Positions 7,150 to 11,292 of a stretch of DNA of 11,292 nucleotides are shown piece by piece; the first letter of the stretch is position 1, and each line of letters opens with the position of its first letter. The translations under genes and the position numbers were made by a program. The notes beneath the pieces are model-generated. The model had not been told where the DNA came from and searched no databases. It saw only the letters and a list, made by a program, of their open reading frames with translations. Origin of the DNA: Thiofilum sp039797965 (GTDB lineage Bacteria > Pseudomonadota > Gammaproteobacteria > Thiotrichales > Thiotrichaceae); the NCBI GenBank assembly GCA_039797965.1, contig JBDKGX010000081.1, forward strand, positions 1-11,292, read 5' to 3'.

Positions 7150-8000
7150 TTAAAATATTAAAAACTCCCGCCGAAATCCAAACACTAGTACGTGAATGGC
7201 GTCGTCAAGGCATTAAAGTTGCGTTAGTTCCCACTATGGGGAATTTGCATGAAGGACATATGGCACTAGTGCGCCATGCTCAAACATTGGGTGAGCGTGT
7301 GATTGTTTCCATTTTTGTTAATCCCACTCAATTTAATCGCCCTGATGATTTAGCCAATTATCCACGCACCCTTGATAAGGATATGGAAAAACTCATTAGT
7401 GTGGGCTGCGATGCGGTATTTACCCCTGATGCGCAAACAATGTACCCGACTGGTGGATTAGCCACACGCGTGATTGTACCGGGTATTAGTGACATTTTAG
7501 AAGGCGAAAAACGTCCGGGTCATTTTACTGGGGTTGCAACTATTGTTTGTAAACTATTTAATTTAGTTCAACCGGATGTTGCTTTATTTGGGCAAAAAGA
7601 TTTTCAGCAATTAATGGTCATTCGCCAAATGGCGGAAGATTTAAATATGCCTATTGAAATAATAGGTTTACCTACGGTACGTGAATCAGACGGTTTAGCT
7701 ATGAGCTCACGTAATAACTATTTAACGCCCGAGCAGCGCGCTATTGCGCCCCGCTTACAACAAGTACTACAAAGTACTTTAAAGCGTTTAAATAGTGGTG
7801 AATACGAAAACTATATTGAATTACAACAATGGGCAATGGATCAACTAAATCAGCAGGGATTCAAAGCAGAGTATATTGAAATTCGTCGAGCGCTTGATTT
7901 ACTTCCCCCTAATACTGAAGATACTGATTTAGTATTATTAGCCTCAGCATGGTTAGGTAAAGCACGCTTAATTGATAATCTGCCTTTTCAATTACATTAA
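7146..8000 (+). CDS. panC: pantothenate synthetase (pantoate--beta-alanine ligase)
   Basis: PanC joins pantoate and beta-alanine using ATP, through a pantoyl-adenylate, to give pantothenate. The 284-aa protein (283 in E. coli) shows the nucleotidyltransferase HIGH-like motif PTMGNLHEGH (29-38, H35 and H38), VNPTQF with the following DLANYPRT, the FGQKDFQQL segment, and the KMSKS-like AMSSRNNYL. The ATG at 7146 lies inside the panB stop region, giving the 4-nt overlap. panD (beta-alanine supply) is not adjacent. Two AGTACT sites only 10 bases apart (7763 and 7773) fall in its 3' half. Downstream lies a hairpin-rich gap. Confidence 0.97.
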   Translation: MIKILKTPAEIQTLVREWRRQGIKVALVPTMGNLHEGHMALVRHAQTLGERVIVSIFVNPTQFNRPDDLANYPRTLDKDMEKLISVGCDAVFTPDAQTMYPTGGLATRVIVPGISDILEGEKRPGHFTGVATIVCKLFNLVQPDVALFGQKDFQQLMVIRQMAEDLNMPIEIIGLPTVRESDGLAMSSRNNYLTPEQRAIAPRLQQVLQSTLKRLNSGEYENYIELQQWAMDQLNQQGFKAEYIEIRRALDLLPPNTEDTDLVLLASAWLGKARLIDNLPFQLH

Positions 8001-8011
8001 ATAAAATTCGC

Positions 8012-8057
8012 TGCGGGTATATGGGCTGTTGATATTATTATTAACCCAATACCCGCA
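8012..8057. terminator. hairpin A after panC
   Basis: TGCGGGTAT at 8012-8020 pairs perfectly with ATACCCGCA at 8049-8057. GGG at 8023-8025 can extend it by pairing with CCC at 8045-8047 across a small internal loop. It begins 12 nt after the panC stop. On the plus strand no T run follows. On the minus strand the exit side reads GAATTTTATTT, so it would make a better terminator for leftward transcripts. Confidence 0.5.
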
Positions 8058-8086
8058 ACTTAAAACGCTTTATTGTTGTTATTATT

Positions 8087-8123
8087 CACCTTATTCCCGC
8101 CCCATTTTTTGGGAATAAAGGTG
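8087..8123. terminator. hairpin B between panC and the 130-aa gene
   Basis: CACCTTATTCCC at 8087-8098 pairs with GGGAATAA-A-GGTG at 8111-8123, a 12-bp stem with one bulged A and a 12-nt loop containing six T. No T run follows on either strand. Its right arm touches the left arm of the next hairpin. Confidence 0.5.
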
Positions 8124-8188
8124 AGCTACAAAGGCAATTGATCAACACCCCTTTAGCCCTTTTGTTGATCATGCTTTGTTTATAGCTC
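8123..8188. repeat. hairpin C, nested inverted repeat
   Basis: Nested arms pair across 66 bases: GAGCTA (8123-8128) with TAGCTC (8183-8188), CAAAG (8129-8133) with CTTTG (8174-8178), and TGATCAACA (8139-8147) with TGTTGATCA (8163-8171). The loop is the pyrimidine-rich 8148-8162. Because 20 pairs lie in register with only small bulges, a folded RNA is plausible. Whether it is a terminator, a processing site or part of a small RNA cannot be told from sequence. Confidence 0.5.
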
Positions 8189-8271
8189 CTTGCTTTTACA
8201 ACTTATAGCCCTTCCGAGCGCTTGTAGTCTGCCAAATTACAACTGAATCAATACTTAAGCGTCTTTATTTT

Positions 8272-8664
8272 TTAGTTTTGACGTGCAAATACTAAATCTA
8301 CTTTCATATTATTAGTTAAACTACCTGTCGCTTGTACTCGAATTAACTCTGGTAAACGCTCGCTTAACCATGTACACATAGCGGCCGCTAAAGAGTAATT
8401 TTTTGCGGCTAATGCCATTAATAAATGTTGCGCTACAAACTGGCTTTTAACGATGGGGTCGGGCTTTTTGTGTAAAGTACCTCCTAACTCAACACCTTCA
8501 TCCATTTGTTTATCCATACTATCAATATAATCAAACTGCTCTTTTGAAGGTGCTTTATTACGGTCATACTGCATAACCGCTTGTTCATTTACCATAATAG
8601 TAACGATAGGTTGTTGAGCTGGTAATTGCACAATAGGTTTAGCTTTTTTAGAATTTTTCATCAT
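8272..8664 (-). CDS. hypothetical protein, 130 aa
   Basis: I do not recognise this protein. The ATG at 8664 is supported by AAAGGG with a 6-nt spacer just upstream on the minus strand; a second ATG follows immediately. There is no signal peptide or membrane segment, so it should be cytoplasmic. The N-terminus is basic (MMKNSKKAKP), followed by a beta-like stretch PIVTIMVNEQAV (19-30), an acidic region (about 41-60), and a likely helical segment about 72-110 (VKSQFVAQHLLMALAAKNYS...) ending in a polar tail. Its AAKNYSLAAAM segment resembles AKNFSLAMMM in the next gene upstream on the same strand. Codon use looks like that of the neighbours. The two minus-strand genes are 98 nt apart and could be co-transcribed. 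Confidence 0.8.
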   Translation of the reverse strand: MMKNSKKAKPIVQLPAQQPIVTIMVNEQAVMQYDRNKAPSKEQFDYIDSMDKQMDEGVELGGTLHKKPDPIVKSQFVAQHLLMALAAKNYSLAAAMCTWLSERLPELIRVQATGSLTNNMKVDLVFARQN

Positions 8665-8762
8665 AGTTACCCTTTAATTAGACACGCTTGAGTGTACTGT
8701 ATTAAAGCGTTACTGTCGTTAACCTCATAAATTTTATTAATAATTATTTTAATAGTCAGCTT

Positions 8763-9140
8763 CTATTCACTTTGCTTTAAGTACTCCAACATAGCAATAG
8801 AACCTTCTAAACCTTGATCAGCTGCTTTTTGAAACCAGTCTTTAGCCTTTTGTAGATTTTTAGGCGCACACTCACCCTCCATATACATAAAACCCAAACC
8901 ATGTTGCGCTAAACCATAACCCTGCTCGGCTGAAGTTTTCATCCACTTATAAGCAGCTAACTCGTTACGCACTACCCCTAAGCCATTTTGATGCATGATG
9001 GCTACTAAATGTTGAGCTTGTGCATGTCCGGTCTCGGCAAAAGGAGACAACATCATCATCGCAAGGGAAAAATTTTTAGCCTCAAACGCAGCCATTGCAC
9101 TGGCTAAATCAATTTCATCAGGCATATGAGGGTTATACAT
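8763..9140 (-). CDS. small Sel1-like repeat (SLR/TPR-like) protein
   Basis: The 125-aa protein carries about two Sel1-type repeats: about 37-72 (GHAQAQHLVAIMHQNGLGVVRNELAAYKWMKTSAEQG-like) and about 73-110 (YGLAQHGLGFMYMEGECAPKNLQKAKDWFQKAADQG-like), preceded by a helix pair at 11-34. Sel1 repeats are alpha-helical scaffolds for protein binding, and no specific partner can be named. It has no signal peptide, unlike many secreted SLR proteins, so it is probably cytoplasmic. The ATG at 9140 is preceded on the minus strand by AAGGA with a 7-nt spacer. It is divergent from the TrpD-like gene across a 126-nt intergenic region. Confidence 0.85.
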   Translation of the reverse strand: MYNPHMPDEIDLASAMAAFEAKNFSLAMMMLSPFAETGHAQAQHLVAIMHQNGLGVVRNELAAYKWMKTSAEQGYGLAQHGLGFMYMEGECAPKNLQKAKDWFQKAADQGLEGSIAMLEYLKQSE

Positions 9141-9211
9141 TAGTAAATCCTTAAATAGTAATATAGTATGCTTAACTTAACACAAAGTACTCATACTCCC
9201 TATGCTAAGCC

Positions 9212-9240
9212 TTTACCCCGATAGGGGTATTTAGTATTAG
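9212..9240 (+). promoter_or_regulatory. candidate promoter with operator-like dyad ahead of the TrpD-like gene
   Basis: TTTACC (9212-9217) and TATTAG (9235-9240) are 17 bases apart, each matching the sigma70 boxes at 4 of 6 positions. Overlapping the -35 box and filling the spacer is the dyad TACCCCGATAGGGGTA (9214-9229), a perfect 6-bp inverted repeat around GATA. A protein bound there would control this promoter and possibly the divergent Sel1-repeat gene. The regulator is unknown. Confidence 0.4.
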
Positions 9241-9266
9241 TAGACTGATTCCTACACTTTCACCTC

Positions 9267-10388
9267 ATGAATGAAGCTATTATGACCGACCTAGAACTCA
9301 AGCGTAATTTACGCCAATGCATCCAAAAAGTAGCCACTGGCCCTGAATACAGTAAGGACTTGAGCTATGAGGAGGCTTATTATGCTATGCGCTATATACT
9401 CACGGGTGGCGCTGATCCGATTCAAGTTGCGGTGTACTTTATTGGTTTACGTATGAAGCGTGAGACCGAAAATGAAAATCGCGGCACGCTGCAAGCCATT
9501 GTGGATACGGCACCTATTCAAACGGCAAAAGTATCTTCCGTTATTGATTTATCCGATCCTTATGATGGCTATGCTCGCGGTGTACCTGCCTCCAGCTTTG
9601 TACCTGCTGTACTGGCGACGATGGGCGAATATGCGGTTATTCATGGTTTAGAACAAGTAGGCCCTAAATATGGAGCCACTCATCACAAAATTTTAAAAGC
9701 GGCGGGTTTAAAGGTGGACTTAACACCCGAAGCAGCGTGTCAGCAATTAGAGCAAATCGGTTGGACATATATCGATCAAAGCCAATTTGCACCCCGTTTA
9801 CACGATTTAATCCCGATTCGCCAGCGTATGATTAAACGCCAAGTACTCACTACCGTTGAAACACTGATCGGTCCCATTCGGGGTACTGAGCAAACTCATT
9901 GCATGGGTGGCTATGTACATGCGGCTTACCCACCGATTTATGAGTACTTAGCCCGTCAAGCGGGTTTTACTAGCGCTATGTTTGTGCGGGGTATTGAGGG
10001 GGGCATTATTCCTTCATTACAACAAGCAGGAAAACTTTTCTATTACCTTGCTGATGGCGCGTTGACCCAACGAGATTTAAGCCCCACTGAACTGGCTATT
10101 GAATCAGCAACCCGTGCTATCCCACTGCCAGAGGATTTACCCGTTGCTGAAACACAAGATGATATTAGTACTTTAGTCAATAGCGATGCCTTAGCAAAAC
10201 GCTCGGCGCAACTGGGTTTGGCTGCCTTGGGGGGTGAAAAGGGTTTAATGTATGACAGTATCGTTTACGCCAGCAGAATAGCTCTAACGCATTTAGGGCG
10301 TTACTCCCCATTAACGGATGCCGCCACTGCAGTACGTGAAGTACTCAATAGTGGTCGTGCCTTAGCCGTGTTTAAAGCGGCGGCTTAA
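9267..10388 (+). CDS. TrpD-fold glycosyltransferase family 3 protein (anthranilate phosphoribosyltransferase-like)
   Basis: The 373-aa protein has the fold signature of the anthranilate phosphoribosyltransferase family: an N-terminal helical domain (about 10-75, SYEEAYYAMRYILTGGADPIQVAVYFIGLRMKRET) and a Rossmann-like PRPP-binding domain. The motifs are divergent. Where true TrpD has GTGGD, this has DPYDGYARG (97-105), and the KHGNR motif is replaced by HGLEQVGPKYG (126-136). VRGIEGG (240-246) stands for the usual VRGxDG. It is therefore unlikely to be the tryptophan enzyme, and no trp genes are adjacent; it is closer to the TrpD2/YbiB-like or cyanobacterial TrpD-like proteins of unclear function. 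Start: ATG 9267 has no clear ribosome-binding site; ATG 9282 (residue 6) is an alternative. A 64-aa gene follows after 29 nt. Confidence 0.85.
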   Translation: MNEAIMTDLELKRNLRQCIQKVATGPEYSKDLSYEEAYYAMRYILTGGADPIQVAVYFIGLRMKRETENENRGTLQAIVDTAPIQTAKVSSVIDLSDPYDGYARGVPASSFVPAVLATMGEYAVIHGLEQVGPKYGATHHKILKAAGLKVDLTPEAACQQLEQIGWTYIDQSQFAPRLHDLIPIRQRMIKRQVLTTVETLIGPIRGTEQTHCMGGYVHAAYPPIYEYLARQAGFTSAMFVRGIEGGIIPSLQQAGKLFYYLADGALTQRDLSPTELAIESATRAIPLPEDLPVAETQDDISTLVNSDALAKRSAQLGLAALGGEKGLMYDSIVYASRIALTHLGRYSPLTDAATAVREVLNSGRALAVFKAAA

Positions 10389-10417
10389 TAATTAATTTTT
10401 TGATAGAGGATGAGAGC

Positions 10418-10612
10418 ATGAATCAACACTATTACGATGCAGTAGTCGCAATGGAAAAAGCGGGTACTGATCCCGAATTTGTACAAGGCTTCCAATGTGG
10501 CTATCTCATTATTCCCCAGCGTGAAGAACAACGCCTAACTGAAGCTTATGAAGCAGGTTATACGGCAGGTCAAGAACACGACTTAGAAGCTTACAAAGAG
10601 TGGGTTAAATAA
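10418..10612 (+). CDS. small hypothetical protein, 64 aa
   Basis: The frame is open from a TTG at 10400, but ATG 10418 is chosen because GAGGA at 10406-10410 lies 7 nt before it. The product is acidic and soluble, with no signal peptide or membrane helix. It has two similar short motifs, FVQGFQCGYL (about 23-32) and YEAGYTAGQEHD (about 43-54), both of the form GY/GF plus Gly or Cys, which may reflect a small helical repeat. I do not recognise the family. The second motif faintly recalls the RGYQAG segment of ribosome modulation factor, but the rest does not match. It sits 29 nt after the TrpD-like gene and is probably co-transcribed with it. Confidence 0.8.
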   Translation: MNQHYYDAVVAMEKAGTDPEFVQGFQCGYLIIPQREEQRLTEAYEAGYTAGQEHDLEAYKEWVK

Positions 10613-10626
10613 TTTAGCGCTCCACG

Positions 10627-10674
10627 CTCTCATTATTAGGTATGATGCCATTTACCATCATACCTAGTTGAGAG
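10627..10674 (+). promoter_or_regulatory. hairpin covering the ribosome-binding site of yqiA
   Basis: TAGGTATGATG (10637-10647) pairs perfectly with CATCATACCTA (10656-10666) around an 8-nt loop. As RNA the stem continues through a U-G wobble and an A-U pair, then past a 2-nt bulge into CTCTCA (10627-10632) with TGAGAG (10669-10674). That last arm is the only plausible ribosome-binding site for the ATG at 10682 (7-nt spacer), so the folded leader would mask it. The T-rich exit (ACTTTT) also leaves a weak terminator for the upstream genes as an alternative. Confidence 0.55.
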
Positions 10675-10681
10675 TACTTTT

Positions 10682-11251
10682 ATGCAATGGTTGTATATTC
10701 ACGGTTTTAACTCCTCTAGCCTTTCTGGCAAAGCTCAAGAAACCAAACGCTATTTAGCCGCCAACGATCGTGAAGCAGATTGGTTATGTCCAGATTTACC
10801 TCATCAACCTAATCAAGCTATCCAACAACTTAGTACTTTAATCGAGCAATGTACTGAACCCCCAGCCCTAATTGGAAGCTCACTCGGTGGATTTTATGCT
10901 ACGGTTTTAGTAGCACGTTTTAATCTAAAAGCAGTACTGATTAATCCTGCGGTGCATCCAGCTCAACTACTCCAACCTTTAGTCAATACCACGCAAAAAG
11001 CTTGGTACAGCGATAGTACTTATACTTTTACCCAAACGCATATTGATGAATTACTAGCCCTAAACTTACCTACTCCGCTTTATCCCAATAATATTTTAAT
11101 GATGCAGGAAAAAGGCGATGAGGTACTCGATTGGACAAAAGCAACTAAGTACTACCATGATTGCCATCAATTAGTTTTCAATGGTGGCGATCATGGATTT
11201 ACACGGTATCGGATGGTATTAGAGTTAATACAAGGATTTCTTGAAAACTAA
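10682..11251 (+). CDS. yqiA: YqiA-type alpha/beta-hydrolase esterase
   Basis: The 189-aa protein matches the small esterase family UPF0227/YqiA (E. coli YqiA is 193 aa), which hydrolyses short-chain acyl esters; its physiological substrate is not known. The catalytic pieces are visible: the oxyanion-region YIHGFNSS (5-12), the nucleophile elbow G65-S-S67-L-G69, the acid D146 in KGDEVLDW, and the histidine H171 in GGDHGF. There is no signal peptide, so it is cytoplasmic. The start ATG 10682 has GAGAG (10670-10674 region) as its ribosome-binding site, contained in a hairpin. In E. coli the gene lies upstream of parE; the next gene here is outside the window. Confidence 0.92.
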   Translation: MQWLYIHGFNSSSLSGKAQETKRYLAANDREADWLCPDLPHQPNQAIQQLSTLIEQCTEPPALIGSSLGGFYATVLVARFNLKAVLINPAVHPAQLLQPLVNTTQKAWYSDSTYTFTQTHIDELLALNLPTPLYPNNILMMQEKGDEVLDWTKATKYYHDCHQLVFNGGDHGFTRYRMVLELIQGFLEN

Positions 11252-11280
11252 TAGTGGATGATTAACACAATCAAACTTTT

Positions 11281-11286
11281 AGGGGG
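11281..11286 (+). promoter_or_regulatory. probable ribosome-binding site of a gene beyond the right edge
   Basis: AGGGGG sits 7 bases from the window end and 29 bases after the yqiA stop. It would suit a start codon just past the edge. By analogy with E. coli yqiA-parE that gene could be parE, but nothing of it is visible. Confidence 0.35.
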
Positions 11287-11292
11287 TTAAGT

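Larger units (their letters stand above)
8001..8271. other. gene-free, hairpin-rich interval between convergent panC and the 130-aa gene
   Basis: No gene is visible in these 271 bases. Three inverted repeats follow one another (8012-8057, 8087-8123, 8123-8188) and are listed separately. Both flanking genes point into the interval, so it is a shared 3' end region. A T-rich stretch at about 8264-8277 abuts the end of the minus-strand gene. Confidence 0.7.
215..11153. repeat. dispersed iterated palindrome AGTACT, 32 copies
   Basis: First bases of the copies found by eye: 215, 583, 843, 1434, 2011, 3187, 3526, 3843, 4558, 4658, 4854, 5026, 5290, 5711, 5928, 6033, 6652, 6829, 6990, 7763, 7773, 8780, 9186, 9842, 9943, 10167, 10340, 10673, 10832, 10933, 11015, 11148. 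For G+C near 45% about 3 would be expected. Of the 27 in intact genes, 13 read Ser-Thr, 9 Val-Leu and 5 Glu/Lys-Tyr, so all three codon phases are used. Four are intergenic and one is in the pseudogene. The one-base neighbour GGTACT is much rarer (about 9). Confidence 0.85.

Noticed and set aside
2009..7270. ACTAGT sites, about seven seen, several overlapping AGTACT
   Set aside because: Only about twofold over expectation and partly caused by overlap with AGTACT, so not reported as a separate repeat.
9460..9651. 63-codon plus-strand frame inside the TrpD-like gene
   Set aside because: It is an alternate frame within a clear coding region, with no start signal of its own.
10400..10417. TTG start at 10400 for the 64-aa gene
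   Set aside because: ATG 10418 has a well-placed GAGGA site, while the TTG has none.
1..11292. CRISPR arrays, tRNA or rRNA genes, insertion sequences, attachment sites
   Set aside because: Looked for along both strands; no regularly spaced repeats, cloverleaf-like segments, transposase motifs or terminal repeats were seen.

Overview
This window looks like chromosomal DNA of a gammaproteobacterium. The gene order ndk-rlmN-pilF-rodZ-hisS-yfgM is a variant of a cluster conserved in that class, and the proteins read as ordinary gammaproteobacterial orthologues. G+C looks to be in the mid-40s percent by eye. The protein flavour, including an anthranilate-phosphoribosyltransferase-like gene outside any trp operon, suggests the Thiotrichales (Thiothrix relatives), but that placement is inference and weakly supported. 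No phage, insertion sequence, CRISPR, tRNA or rRNA gene was seen.

Layout: (1) 1-304, minus strand: the decayed C-terminal half of a CbbY-type HAD hydrolase, with two in-frame TAG stops, running off the left edge. (2) 282-5957, plus strand: a tight housekeeping run behind a strong sigma70-like promoter. It holds ndk (nucleotide balance), rlmN (23S rRNA/tRNA m2A methylation), pilF (type IV pilus pilotin), rodZ (cell shape), hisS (histidyl-tRNA synthetase) and yfgM (envelope chaperone partner). ispG, normally between rodZ and hisS, is missing, and so are bamB and der, which normally follow yfgM. (3) 5958-6348: a gene-free gap with one perfect hairpin. (4) 6349-8000: panB and panC, overlapping by 4 nt, which make pantothenate precursors. 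(5) 8001-8271: a gene-free stretch holding three consecutive hairpins. (6) 8272-9140, minus strand: an unrecognised 130-aa protein and a small Sel1-repeat protein. (7) 9141-9266: a divergent promoter region with a GC-rich dyad. (8) 9267-10612, plus strand: a TrpD-fold phosphoribosyltransferase-like protein and a 64-aa hypothetical protein. (9) 10613-11251: yqiA-type esterase, whose ribosome-binding site lies inside a strong hairpin.

The most unusual signal is not a gene. The palindrome AGTACT occurs 32 times (counted by eye), against roughly 3 expected from base composition. The copies fall in all three codon phases and also between genes, so the constraint or bias appears to act on DNA. This resembles the highly iterated palindromes of cyanobacteria, but with a different word. 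I see no convincing new multi-gene system. The best leads are this iterated palindrome, the hairpin that may mask the yqiA ribosome-binding site, the three-hairpin block after panC, and the interrupted ispG/bamB/der synteny.
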